Positions 54,439-63,008 of a stretch of DNA of 64,000 nt are shown here, in pieces. Where the stretch lies: NCBI RefSeq assembly GCF_000024005.1, contig NC_013132.1, positions 4,334,001 through 4,398,000 of the forward strand. Reading direction: 5' to 3'. Source of the stretch: Chitinophaga pinensis DSM 2588 (GTDB lineage: Bacteria; Bacteroidota; Bacteroidia; Chitinophagales; Chitinophagaceae). The translations under genes were made by a program, and so were the position numbers. Within the stretch, counting starts at the first letter, position 1, and each line of letters opens with the position of its first letter. A model generated the notes under the pieces. The model was given only the letters and a program-made list of their open reading frames with translations. It did no database searches and was not told the DNA's origin.

Positions 54439-56086
54439 CGGTTATAGCATAGCCCATCAGGAAGACGTATTAATACGTTATTGTGAAAAAGAGAATATTC
54501 AGGTGGTTGGCATTTACAGGGAAGACCATTCAGCAAAGACATTTGACAGGCCAGAGTTCCAAAAGATGCTGCATGTCATCAGCAAGAACAAAGGTCTTGT
54601 TGACCTGATACTGTTTTCTAAATGGGATCGCTTTTCCCGAAATGTCGCCGCTGCCTATGAAATGATCGGCAAGCTGAAAAGGCTCTCCGTAGAGCCTCAG
54701 TCCATAGAGCAGCCTTTGGATATGGATATACCGGAAAGCAAGATCATGCTGGCTATCTATCTTACTACACCAGAGGTGGAAAATGACCGCCGAGCCTTAA
54801 ACACGCTTCACGGTATGCGGCGAGCCAAGAAAGAGGGGAGATACCTGGGCATTGCCCCGATTGGTTATAAAAATGGACGTGACGTGCATAACAAGCCCTT
54901 CCTTATACCCAATGAAGAGGTAGAAATAGTCCGCTGGGCATTCGAAGAGCTATCCAGAGGTGTATGGGATATTGACACACTCCGCCGTATGGCAAATAGA
55001 AAGGGCTTAAAAATTGGCCGAAGCCAGTTCTGGAGCCTTGTCCGTAATCCAGTCTATTGCGGGAAAGTTTTTATAGCCGCCTATAAGAACGAACCCGCCC
55101 ATTGTGTAAAGGGCATCCATGAGCCTATCATCCCTGAAAGTCTGTTTGACGATGTCCAAGATGTCCTAAAAGGGAAGAAGCGAAACGTCAGGGTAAATAC
55201 TTTTACAGAAATCGACCAACAACTTCCTCTAAGAGGTTTCCTAATCTGTCCTCGCTGTGGGAGACTATTAAGCGGGAGTGGATCAAAAGGCAACGGCGGT
55301 ATCTATTATTACTACCATTGCCAATCCGTAAAGCTCTGCAAAGAGCGTTTCCGGGCAGATACAGCAAATGAGGCATTTGTAAGGCAATTAGGCCAGATAG
55401 CCGTCAATGCACCTATCATAGACTATTACTGCCAGATAATCAGTCAGTCATTAAAGAAGGATAACCAGGGGAAGGAGCAGGAGCTTAAAGAAACGCAGGC
55501 TGAGATAGACAAGCTATATATAAGAATACAAAACGCCCGTTCTTTGCGCCTTGACGATGAATTTACCGCAGAAGAATTCAAAGAGATTAAGACAGACCTG
55601 ACCAAGAAAATAGAAGACCTGGAAAAGAAGAAAACAAAGCTATTATCAACCAACGACAATTATCAGGAATACCTTTCCCAAGGCGGCGAAATCATGAAAA
55701 ACATTGCTACTCGCTATATTTCTGCTTCCCCAATCGGCAAAAAACAAATCATTGGTTCGATCTTCGCAGAAAAGCTAATTTTTTCAGAAAACAAATTTCG
55801 AACCACAGAACCAAACGTCATCCTTGAGCTGATAGCGAGGCCCAGAGCGGACCTAAAAGCCGATAAAAAGCAAAAGGTCGGAGATATCTCCGACCTTTCC
55901 GCTTTTGTGCCCAGAACAGGAATCGAACCTGCACTCCCTTTCGAAAACAAGATTTTGAGTCTAGCGCGTCTACCAGTTCCGCCATCTGGGCAAAGCAAGT
56001 GTCCTTCACTTGCGGGTTGCAAAGATATTCAAATAATTCAAATCACCAATATTTTTTTTAAAAAATATATTCTCCCCTCAGTCTAG
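54380..56086 (+). CDS. large serine recombinase
   Basis: A 568-residue site-specific recombinase. N-terminal resolvase domain with catalytic Ser14 in YPRVSTDEQ and the conserved RFSRN segment near 86; a Recombinase domain (RYLGIAPIGYKNG, IVRWAFEELSRG); a zinc ribbon with CPRCGRLLSGSG near 290 and a second Cys pair; and a coiled coil (LKETQAEIDKLYIRIQ). This is the large-serine-integrase layout. From about residue 510 the frame runs antisense through the tRNA-Leu gene (VPRTGIEPA...), so the last 59 residues derive from attachment-site/host sequence. Likely the integrase of the 34.5-55.9 kb element. Confidence 0.88.
   Translation: MITQRKAFLYPRVSTDEQLDGYSIAHQEDVLIRYCEKENIQVVGIYREDHSAKTFDRPEFQKMLHVISKNKGLVDLILFSKWDRFSRNVAAAYEMIGKLKRLSVEPQSIEQPLDMDIPESKIMLAIYLTTPEVENDRRALNTLHGMRRAKKEGRYLGIAPIGYKNGRDVHNKPFLIPNEEVEIVRWAFEELSRGVWDIDTLRRMANRKGLKIGRSQFWSLVRNPVYCGKVFIAAYKNEPAHCVKGIHEPIIPESLFDDVQDVLKGKKRNVRVNTFTEIDQQLPLRGFLICPRCGRLLSGSGSKGNGGIYYYYHCQSVKLCKERFRADTANEAFVRQLGQIAVNAPIIDYYCQIISQSLKKDNQGKEQELKETQAEIDKLYIRIQNARSLRLDDEFTAEEFKEIKTDLTKKIEDLEKKKTKLLSTNDNYQEYLSQGGEIMKNIATRYISASPIGKKQIIGSIFAEKLIFSENKFRTTEPNVILELIARPRADLKADKKQKVGDISDLSAFVPRTGIEPALPFENKILSLARLPVPPSGQSKCPSLAGCKDIQIIQITNIFFKKYILPSV
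55873..55898 (-). terminator. terminator of tRNA-Leu
   Basis: Perfect palindrome AAAGGTCGGAGAT / ATCTCCGACCTTT, 10 bp beyond the tRNA 3' end on the minus strand, followed there by a T-rich run. It also lies within the recombinase reading frame. Confidence 0.7.
55908..55991 (-). tRNA. tRNA-Leu (CAA anticodon)
   Basis: An 84-nt tRNA on the minus strand. Acceptor stem GCCCAGA / TCTGGGC with discriminator A; anticodon loop CTCAAAA with CAA; a variable arm of the class II kind (TTTTCGAAAGGGAGT region) as expected for Leu; T-arm with GGTTCGATTCC. CCA is not encoded. The 3' half is the model for the degenerate repeats seen at 25-34 kb and the probable attachment site of the recombinase. Confidence 0.9.
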
Positions 56087-56164
56087 CGCATTTCGGCTGA
56101 AACAATACGTATTCAGACTAAACCCTACTTCCACTGAACACAGACCTTTACAAAAAGCAAAAAT

Positions 56165-57136
56165 ATGAAAGCAATCAGAATTTATGCATTCGGCGAACCA
56201 TCAGTCATGCAATTGGAAGAAGTGGAACGCCCTGTCGCGGCTGCTGACGAGATATTAGTAAAAGTATACGCGACAAGCGTCAACCCCGCGGATTACATTA
56301 TCCGTCAGGGAGGAAATGACCTTCTGAGACCGTATTTGAAATTACCACTGGGCCTGGGATTAGACGCTGCTGGTATCGTGGAGGAAGTGGGCAGTGAGGT
56401 GACGGACTTCAAAAAAGGCGATAAAGTATATGGTGTTCCAAATTTCCCGGGTGATGGTAGTTATGCTGAATACCTGGCGGCTAAGGCGAGCCAGTTCGCA
56501 CTGATGCCGCGGAATATTAGTTTTATAGAGGCAGGCGCTTTGCCATCCTGTGCACTGATTGCCTGGAATGGGATTGTCGATTTAGGCAGGGTAGAAGCGG
56601 GGCAGCGTGTATTCATCCATGGCGCAGCGGGTGGTGTCGGTAACCTGGCGGTACAGGTGGCAAAGGCAAAAGGTGCGTATGTGATTGGCACGGCATCGCC
56701 TTATAACTTTGATTTTTTAAAGGAACTAGGGGCTGACGAGGTACTCGACTACAAAGATCAGCAGTTTGAAGCGTTACTGGGTAACATCGACTTGGTATTT
56801 AACGCATCGCCGGTAAGAGATAACGAAACAAGATTAAAGTCAGCAGATCTTTTAAAAGAAGGCGGTATTTTTGTATGTACACAGCTGGATAGTCCGTTGA
56901 GTGAGGAGTTAAAAGAAGCGCTTGCACAGAAGAATGCTACAGGAACACATGTAGGTGGCGGGGGACTTGCCTATGTTTCCTCTTTGAGAGAGACAACCAG
57001 CTTAATTGAAGAAGGAAAGGTGAAGGCGGTGATCAGCAAAGTGTATCCATTAGAGCAGGTAGGTGAAGCACATCGTGAAAGTGAGACTAAACATGTCCGT
57101 GGAAAGATCGTATTAAAGATCAGGGACGAAAATTGA
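56165..57136 (+). CDS. zinc-free MDR oxidoreductase (quinone-reductase-like)
   Basis: A 323-residue NADP-dependent medium-chain dehydrogenase/reductase. GroES-like N-terminus with VYATSVNPADYIIRQG and GLDAAGIVEEVG; Rossmann part with FIHGAAGGVGNLAVQVAKAKG. The catalytic-zinc Cys/His ligands are lacking, as in quinone oxidoreductases. An AraC gene follows 6 bp downstream and likely forms an operon with it. No signal of horizontal origin; it marks return to normal chromosome after the tRNA. Confidence 0.88.
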   Translation: MKAIRIYAFGEPSVMQLEEVERPVAAADEILVKVYATSVNPADYIIRQGGNDLLRPYLKLPLGLGLDAAGIVEEVGSEVTDFKKGDKVYGVPNFPGDGSYAEYLAAKASQFALMPRNISFIEAGALPSCALIAWNGIVDLGRVEAGQRVFIHGAAGGVGNLAVQVAKAKGAYVIGTASPYNFDFLKELGADEVLDYKDQQFEALLGNIDLVFNASPVRDNETRLKSADLLKEGGIFVCTQLDSPLSEELKEALAQKNATGTHVGGGGLAYVSSLRETTSLIEEGKVKAVISKVYPLEQVGEAHRESETKHVRGKIVLKIRDEN

Positions 57137-57142
57137 TGCAGC

Positions 57143-58060
57143 ATGAAGCGATTTAGCACAATTGGTGAATTTTTACAATTCAGGCAGTTACCTCAACCAG
57201 AACATCCTTTGATTTGTGTGTTCAAGGTGGAGGCGGTTGAGCGCGTGCTGATAGAAGAGCCTAAAAGCTGGTTGTATGATTTTTATGCGATCGGCCTGAA
57301 AAGGGTTTCCAATGCAAAGGAGGCCAGGTTAAAGTACGGGCAGCAGCAGTATGATTTCGATAATGGGATCATGTCTTTTGTGGCGCCCGGACAGGTATTA
57401 AGCTTATCGCTGGACGATCATGTTAAACTAATAAAACAATCAGGATGGATGATGCTCATTCATCCTGATTTTCTCTGGAATACTTCATTGGCCCAGGCTA
57501 TTAACCGGTACGACTTCTGGGATTACACGGTACATGAGGCATTATTCCTCTCCGAGAGGGAAGAAGCGACACTCGTACATATTATGCAGGAGATACAGCG
57601 GGAATGCCAGTCGAACATAGATAAATTCACCAAGAGCATTATCATCTCCCATATTGAGACCTTGCTCAATTATGCAGACCGCTTTTACCATCGTCAGTTT
57701 ATTACCCGTGAAAAAGCCCATCACCGGATATTAGAACGCCTGGAGAAGGTGTTGAATGACTATTTCAACAGCGATGATCTGATTAGAAAAGGATTGCCGA
57801 CTGTCAGCTATCTTGCCCAGTCTTTGAATCTGTCGCCGAAATATCTGAGTAGTTTGCTTAAAGTGCTGACCGGGGAGAACACCCAGCAGCATATCCATAG
57901 GAAAGTAATCGAAAAAGCAAAAGAGAAACTATCTACTACAAATCTTTCTGTCAGTGAAATCGCTTACGAGCTGGGATTTGAGCATATTCAGTCTTTCAGC
58001 AAACTGTTCAGGACTAAAACTAACCAGTCCCCCATGGAGTTTCGCCAGTCATTTAACTGA
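57143..58060 (+). CDS. AraC-family transcriptional regulator
   Basis: A 305-residue regulator with a cupin-like N-terminal sensor (FVAPGQVLSLS near residue 81) and a C-terminal double HTH: LPTVSYLAQSLNLSPKYLSS for the first, LSVSEIAYELGFEHIQSFSK for the second, ending FRTKTNQSPMEFRQ. It is 6 bp downstream of the oxidoreductase gene and may be its autoregulated controller. Intact, unlike the AraC gene at 20312. Confidence 0.9.
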   Translation: MKRFSTIGEFLQFRQLPQPEHPLICVFKVEAVERVLIEEPKSWLYDFYAIGLKRVSNAKEARLKYGQQQYDFDNGIMSFVAPGQVLSLSLDDHVKLIKQSGWMMLIHPDFLWNTSLAQAINRYDFWDYTVHEALFLSEREEATLVHIMQEIQRECQSNIDKFTKSIIISHIETLLNYADRFYHRQFITREKAHHRILERLEKVLNDYFNSDDLIRKGLPTVSYLAQSLNLSPKYLSSLLKVLTGENTQQHIHRKVIEKAKEKLSTTNLSVSEIAYELGFEHIQSFSKLFRTKTNQSPMEFRQSFN

Positions 58061-58157
58061 GGCGATATACCGTATCCCTGAAAGTCTACACGACTGCCGA
58101 AAGGATATTAACATCTGTTATATCTTCGGCACGTCAAAATGGATAAAAGCTGAAGCT

Positions 58158-58985
58158 ATGGGCAGTCGCGTAAACTATGTCATAAAAAATAAAGAGAAGA
58201 TTACTATCTATCACCATCGTTGGGGAGCAATCCGTATTTCACATGATCTTTATGCCGGAGAAACTGCCTTTTTAAAGTACGTAAAGGAGTGTGACATTCA
58301 TACGCATCTGAGAGAGGACGGCTGGATGGAAGGATTTGTGCTTGTCGACATGGAAAAGAAATTACTTGGTTTCTGGTCCTGGGAACTTGAACGTGAAACG
58401 TCTGTATTGCGTTACTACCTCTCCGCACTACAGGAAAAGTGGCCTGGTTGGCAACTGATACACCTGGCTAACTATATGTATGATGCTGAACCGCTTATTG
58501 GTTTTAATTATATTTCAGCGCAGACGATTCCGGCATTTAAGTTACCAGACCCCGAATTGATGATGAATGACGGGATCCCTGATGACTGTCCTTGTGCGCT
58601 GGTTATTGCCAGACAAGATAGGGAAATATTTGTCGCAGAGACGATGGAGATAACTGTAGAAAATATCATTTGCTATGGAGAACAGTCAGTACCCTTACTA
58701 AGGAGAAGGCCCGCAATACCCTTGCCGCTTGAAGGTGAAACACGTACACCTGATCATATATTTATTGACCTTGATAATAAATGGCTGATTGTGAACGACA
58801 GTATTTTCGGTATATGGGAAACCATGGCGCACAAATGGCCTGGTTATACGCTAAAAATGGGATGTATCGGTTATCTGGCGATGTTGGAAGCTGCCAATAT
58901 CCCAACTGCCGGATTAGAAATGCCCCACAGTAAGGTGATGGAAGGTTTTGAACAAATGACAAGCTTAGACGATCTGTATAAATAA
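58158..58985 (+). CDS. unknown protein, MGSRxNYVI family
   Basis: A 275-residue protein beginning MGSRVNYVIKNKEKITIYHH, RWGAIRI. This start is shared by a group of uncharacterised proteins I recall from Bacteroidota and other soil bacteria, with repeated Trp-rich strands (FWSWELERE, IWETMAHKWPGY). No signal peptide. The frame is open upstream into the AraC gene, but the family start is the ATG at 58158. A role linked to toxins or signalling is only speculation. Confidence 0.6.
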   Translation: MGSRVNYVIKNKEKITIYHHRWGAIRISHDLYAGETAFLKYVKECDIHTHLREDGWMEGFVLVDMEKKLLGFWSWELERETSVLRYYLSALQEKWPGWQLIHLANYMYDAEPLIGFNYISAQTIPAFKLPDPELMMNDGIPDDCPCALVIARQDREIFVAETMEITVENIICYGEQSVPLLRRRPAIPLPLEGETRTPDHIFIDLDNKWLIVNDSIFGIWETMAHKWPGYTLKMGCIGYLAMLEAANIPTAGLEMPHSKVMEGFEQMTSLDDLYK

Positions 58986-58986
58986 A

Positions 58987-59012
58987 TAAGCGTCTTCTTT
59001 GAGGACGCTTAT
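58987..59012. terminator. hairpin between convergent genes
   Basis: Stem ATAAGCGTC / GACGCTTAT with an 8-nt loop, directly after the stop of the plus-strand gene; no long T-tract, but its position between convergent genes suits a bidirectional terminator. Confidence 0.55.
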
Positions 59013-59039
59013 GCAAAATAAAGAGAAGGAAGAAAGCGG

Positions 59040-59489
59040 TTAGTCTTCTCCTCCATCATAATTTTCGATGATTGATTTCTGCGCCTGAAGAATTTTCTGG
59101 TATTCTTCAAAATGCGCATCCTTATTTTCTTCATACAATGCCGGTCCCTTTATGAAATCATAGCAGATACGATCCCGCAACCTTCTCAAATCGAATAAAA
59201 GCGCATCATAACTTCTTCCTTTGTCCCTGAAGTTGAATAATCCCTCAAGGGCAGCCAATAATGCTATTGTTGCACTGATGACCAGGATAAAGTTATCGTT
59301 GTCGGCTTTGCCGCCACCGCTTATTTTCCAGCCGGTTAAAACGGTAATAGAAGCTCCCGCAATGAAAGTGAAAACCTTACTGGTTCGATATAAAACGGTG
59401 TACACTCTTTTCTTACTTTTGATGCTGTCTATTCTCAATTCAATCTCACGGTATAAAAGATCTTTGTCGATTAACTCCGGAATTTTCAT
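59040..59489 (-). CDS. SLATT/DUF4231-like two-TM protein
   Basis: A 149-residue protein with two hydrophobic segments at about 38-55 (VFTFIAGASITVLTGW) and 67-85 (FILVISATIALLAALEG), followed by a helical tail FRDKGRSYDALLFDLRRLRD. This resembles SLATT/DUF4231 proteins, two-TM membrane effectors often linked to nucleotide-second-messenger immunity systems. No SMODS or SLOG partner is nearby, so it appears alone. Confidence 0.55.
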   Translation of the reverse strand: MKIPELIDKDLLYREIELRIDSIKSKKRVYTVLYRTSKVFTFIAGASITVLTGWKISGGGKADNDNFILVISATIALLAALEGLFNFRDKGRSYDALLFDLRRLRDRICYDFIKGPALYEENKDAHFEEYQKILQAQKSIIENYDGGED

Positions 59490-59611
59490 ATTGGAAATCA
59501 GGTTTTATAGGGATATCTGTGTGATTTTAAAAGAATGAAGGTTGTAATATAATATAAGCTGATGAAAAAAGAGAACTTTCCGATAAGACAAATAAGAACA
59601 GCCTGGAAGTA

Positions 59612-59640
59612 AAAAGACCGGCATCACTGCCGGTCTTTTT
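59612..59640 (-). terminator. strong terminator after the antiporter gene
   Basis: Stem AAAAGACCGGCA / TGCCGGTCTTTT with a 4-nt loop, 6 bp beyond the stop of the minus-strand antiporter gene. Confidence 0.8.
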
Positions 59641-59645
59641 ACTTT

Positions 59646-60878
59646 TTAATCGATGAACCTGTCTACGACCTTGTTCAGGGTTAGCCCCTGTACAATCACG
59701 GAGAAGATCACGATAATATAGCTCGCTGATAATATTAATTCCTTATAAGGAGAATCCGGGAGTGACAGTGCCAGCGCCACCGAAATACCGCCCCTCAATC
59801 CTGCCCATACCAAGATCGCAGTTGTGCTGAATGTCGTCTTTAAAGACCGGCGTAATGCCAATGCAGGCACTGCTATACTCACCCCTCTGGCCACCAGTAC
59901 AAACAATACGGATACCATACCAATGAACCAGTAATTGCCGATGAAAGGCAGTACCACGATCTGCAAACCAATCATCACAAACAGGATAATGTTGAGTAAT
60001 TCGTCTATCAGCTCCCAGAACTGATGCAGGTAATTCTGTAATTCTGTATTTGTCTTGGCGCCGATAGAAGTGTTGCCAAGGATCAGGCCCGCAGCGACCG
60101 CCGCCAATGGTATAGATACATGTAACAGACTTCCCAGTACAGATATCGCCATTACCATAGAGATGGATACCAGTATCGCTGTCTGGAATTCCTGTATTTT
60201 CTTTGTCAGATAACCCGTCACAAAAGCGACCGCAGTACCCAGGGCCAGACCGCCAAATACCTCTATAGCAAATAGCTCCAACGCATGTGTAAAGGAGAAA
60301 GCAGCTTGCTGTGCGGCTACTTCGCCAATCGTAATAAAGAGAATCAGACCAACCCCATCATTCAATAAGGATTCACCTGAAATAATTGTTTCCAGCGACT
60401 GCGGAATCCTGGATTTTTTCAGCACAGACAATACCGCCACAGGGTCAGTAGGTGAAATCAATGCACCAAAAAGGAAACAATACACTAGTGGCAGATCTAT
60501 ACCCAGCAGGGTAGTGGTGATATCCAGCAGGAATCCGAAGATAACAGTGGAGCCGACCACACCAATTGTACTGAGTACCAACACCGGACGTTTCTGCTCC
60601 TTCAGCTTTTTATACTCAAAGTGAAAAGCACTGGCAAATAAGAGGAAGGCCAGCATGACATCCAGGAGCGTTTTTGTAAAGTCAATGCTCTCGGTAAGCT
60701 CACGGATAAAGTTGAATGCAACCGGAAATGCCTTACCCGTCACCAGTATAAATACGGACAGCAGGATAGATACAAACATTACGCCGATGGCACCAGGCAG
60801 TTTGATAAATCGAAGATTAATGTAGGAAATCAATGCGCTTATTGTGATCAGAGCTGTAATGATTGTAAATGTATCCAT
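59646..60878 (-). CDS. CPA1-family Na+/H+ antiporter
   Basis: A 410-residue polytopic membrane protein with about 12 hydrophobic segments. The ion-binding helix contains FGALISPTDPVAVLSVLKK, and a second motif reads SGESLLNDGVGLILF, both diagnostic of CPA1/NhaP-type cation:proton antiporters; ILVWAGLRGGISVALAL is the third conserved block. It exchanges Na+ or K+ for H+ across the inner membrane. No large C-terminal regulatory domain. Single gene with its own terminator. Confidence 0.92.
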   Translation of the reverse strand: MDTFTIITALITISALISYINLRFIKLPGAIGVMFVSILLSVFILVTGKAFPVAFNFIRELTESIDFTKTLLDVMLAFLLFASAFHFEYKKLKEQKRPVLVLSTIGVVGSTVIFGFLLDITTTLLGIDLPLVYCFLFGALISPTDPVAVLSVLKKSRIPQSLETIISGESLLNDGVGLILFITIGEVAAQQAAFSFTHALELFAIEVFGGLALGTAVAFVTGYLTKKIQEFQTAILVSISMVMAISVLGSLLHVSIPLAAVAAGLILGNTSIGAKTNTELQNYLHQFWELIDELLNIILFVMIGLQIVVLPFIGNYWFIGMVSVLFVLVARGVSIAVPALALRRSLKTTFSTTAILVWAGLRGGISVALALSLPDSPYKELILSASYIIVIFSVIVQGLTLNKVVDRFID

Positions 60879-61120
60879 GCATGCTGTTTATTTGGTGAAG
60901 CGATAAATATACAAAAAAAGTTTAACGATTCCCAGGACACAAGGCAATATCTGCAAGCAGTCAGTAATTTATGCATAACAGCAACGGATATATCCTGCCG
61001 TAAGCCAGGCATACATTACATTGATCAGCGGACTCCACAAATGTTAAAGAAAATGCAAACTTATCCTAACAGATCCGACGCGCGTTTTTTAGAAGTAATT
61101 TGGCCGTCATATAAATACCT

Positions 61121-61978
61121 ATGTTCTACAAATTACTGATCGCCGTTTTACTGCTGACAACATCTGTTTATGCGCAGCGCCCATCCCTGCCAACAACACC
61201 TCTTGACATTACAGCGCGAATCTTCGATAAAGAAGGATTCCGCCAGATATCTAAATTTAGTACCGGAGAATATAAAGGACATCCCCGTGGGACAGACCTG
61301 AGTAAAGACGCCTCTTGTCAGTTTACACTGCTCAAACAATCTGCTGAGCAGGCTGTTGTGGCTGTCACTATTCTTTCTCCTGCTGAAGAAGGTCTGGACC
61401 TATACCTCCATTTCATAAAAGAAGACGCAACATGGAAAGTCAAAGCCTGCAGAGCGTTGGCGATGACTGGTATGATTCAGCGAATGAGAGACGAAATGAA
61501 GAAATTAACGCTTAATCAGGTAGATTCGATCATTGAAGCGGAAAAGAATTCCGATAAGGAGTATAAGTCCTTTACCTCCCGTGATCATTATTATTATGAG
61601 TTAGGTAATGCCGATCTGACGCTTAAACAGGATGATAACATCATTAAGCATTTCAACGATCACAAAGCTAAATTTGAGCAACTCAAAGACGCTGCACTGA
61701 AGGAGCTGCAGGAGAATAAAGAAGATCATGCTGAACGGCAGATACGTCTTATTAAGTCCAGAGAGAACGAATACCACCAGCTTTTCATCAGCAATGTCAG
61801 TTACGGCGGGTACATGATCAGCGAACATTGCCTTACCTTTTTAATAGGAGGAATGCTGGATAATACCGTCGGCTATTTATACGTGCAGGATAAAAAGGAT
61901 CTGCCGGAAATGAGTGACAACAGGGTTATTATGCTCCGCGAAATAGGAGAAGGGTGGTACTTATACAAGACCACCTGA
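61121..61978 (+). CDS. secreted protein of unknown function
   Basis: A 285-residue protein with signal peptide MFYKLLIAVLLLTTSVYAQ. The mature part starts with a domain around SCQFTLLKQSAEQAVVAVTI that resembles NTF2/lumazine-binding-type folds, followed by a long charged helical segment (ELQENKEDHAERQIRLIKSR) and a C-terminal GYLYVQDKKDLPEM region. No specific family. Convergent with the phosphotransferase gene, 2 bp apart. Confidence 0.6.
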   Translation: MFYKLLIAVLLLTTSVYAQRPSLPTTPLDITARIFDKEGFRQISKFSTGEYKGHPRGTDLSKDASCQFTLLKQSAEQAVVAVTILSPAEEGLDLYLHFIKEDATWKVKACRALAMTGMIQRMRDEMKKLTLNQVDSIIEAEKNSDKEYKSFTSRDHYYYELGNADLTLKQDDNIIKHFNDHKAKFEQLKDAALKELQENKEDHAERQIRLIKSRENEYHQLFISNVSYGGYMISEHCLTFLIGGMLDNTVGYLYVQDKKDLPEMSDNRVIMLREIGEGWYLYKTT

Positions 61979-61980
61979 CA

Positions 61981-62997
61981 TCACCCTTTCAGCATTGCCA
62001 ATGATGCTTCAAACCGTGCAGTACGCATCTGCTGCACGGCTTCGTGCATCAGCGCCTTACCATACATGAACTGCCCTTCATAGGTCGCCAGGGATAGTTT
62101 ACCTGCGCCTATCGCCGGACCAACATCTCTCAGCAACACACCCGCTACATCCTGGTCATGTTTATAGTCTGCCGGTTTCGCTTTTGCCGCCAGGTGCAAC
62201 ATCATCAGGGCGTAAATAATCCGGCTGATTTGTCGCATCACATAGAAACGGGCCTTTTTGTACTCATCCAGTTCATCGCCAAAATACGCTTTCAGAAAGA
62301 CAGCTTCCTGCTCAGGCATATGAATGAAAAAGTTAGCTACTCCTGCCAGATCAACATAACGGTCATTGACAAAAGCAGTATTCCAGTCGATAACCCAGAT
62401 ATCCTGGCCGTCGCACAATATATTAGATGGATTCAGGTCATTGTGACTGAATACCTTATCTGTATCCTGCCAGGGATATATTTCCCGGACTTCCGCATAG
62501 CGACGCAGACACTCGTCGGGGATCTCGCCGGATAATATGTTCGTCTGACGGAAGCCTGTCAGTATATGATCGATGGTTGCTTTCAGATCGTCTCCCGGTA
62601 TAGTGTAGGGAACAGCATGTATCTTTTTGACTGCTCCCGCCAGCCGGTCTGCCAGTACTTCTCCGGTAAAAATGCTTCTTATAGGCTTATTTTCGACGAA
62701 ATCACTGATAGTGATACCAGATTCCACATTTCTGTAAAGAAGGGCAGGAGCAATGCCCGCTTGAGCAGCTAAAGCCACCTTTTCGGATAGATCTACAGTT
62801 GCAGCTACATGGAGAACGTCCAGTTTCATGACGTAGGGACGGTTATCAACGGTCAGCTTGTAGACCGGGGCGGTAGATAATCCACCTGTCAGCAGATTCA
62901 CATCCTCCAGCTTAGCACCGCCAAAAGCCGTTTCTATAGCGACATTGATTGCAGCTGTACGCTCAGCCGGAAATACTTCCTGAAATTGAAATGACAT
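61981..62997 (-). CDS. phosphotransferase of the APH/choline-kinase type
   Basis: A 338-residue kinase-like enzyme. The N-lobe has LLTGGLSTAPVYKLTV and YVMKLDV with the ATP-binding Lys; the catalytic loop is FSHNDLNPSNILC (HxDxxxxN) near 196-208 and the metal-binding motif WVIDWNTAF follows. This matches aminoglycoside-phosphotransferase/choline-kinase-like proteins; the substrate could be an antibiotic, choline-like amine or other alcohol. A MarR gene lies 11 bp upstream on the same strand, so expression is probably controlled by it. Confidence 0.85.
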   Translation of the reverse strand: MSFQFQEVFPAERTAAINVAIETAFGGAKLEDVNLLTGGLSTAPVYKLTVDNRPYVMKLDVLHVAATVDLSEKVALAAQAGIAPALLYRNVESGITISDFVENKPIRSIFTGEVLADRLAGAVKKIHAVPYTIPGDDLKATIDHILTGFRQTNILSGEIPDECLRRYAEVREIYPWQDTDKVFSHNDLNPSNILCDGQDIWVIDWNTAFVNDRYVDLAGVANFFIHMPEQEAVFLKAYFGDELDEYKKARFYVMRQISRIIYALMMLHLAAKAKPADYKHDQDVAGVLLRDVGPAIGAGKLSLATYEGQFMYGKALMHEAVQQMRTARFEASLAMLKG

Positions 62998-63008
62998 AGG
63001 GAAAATAT

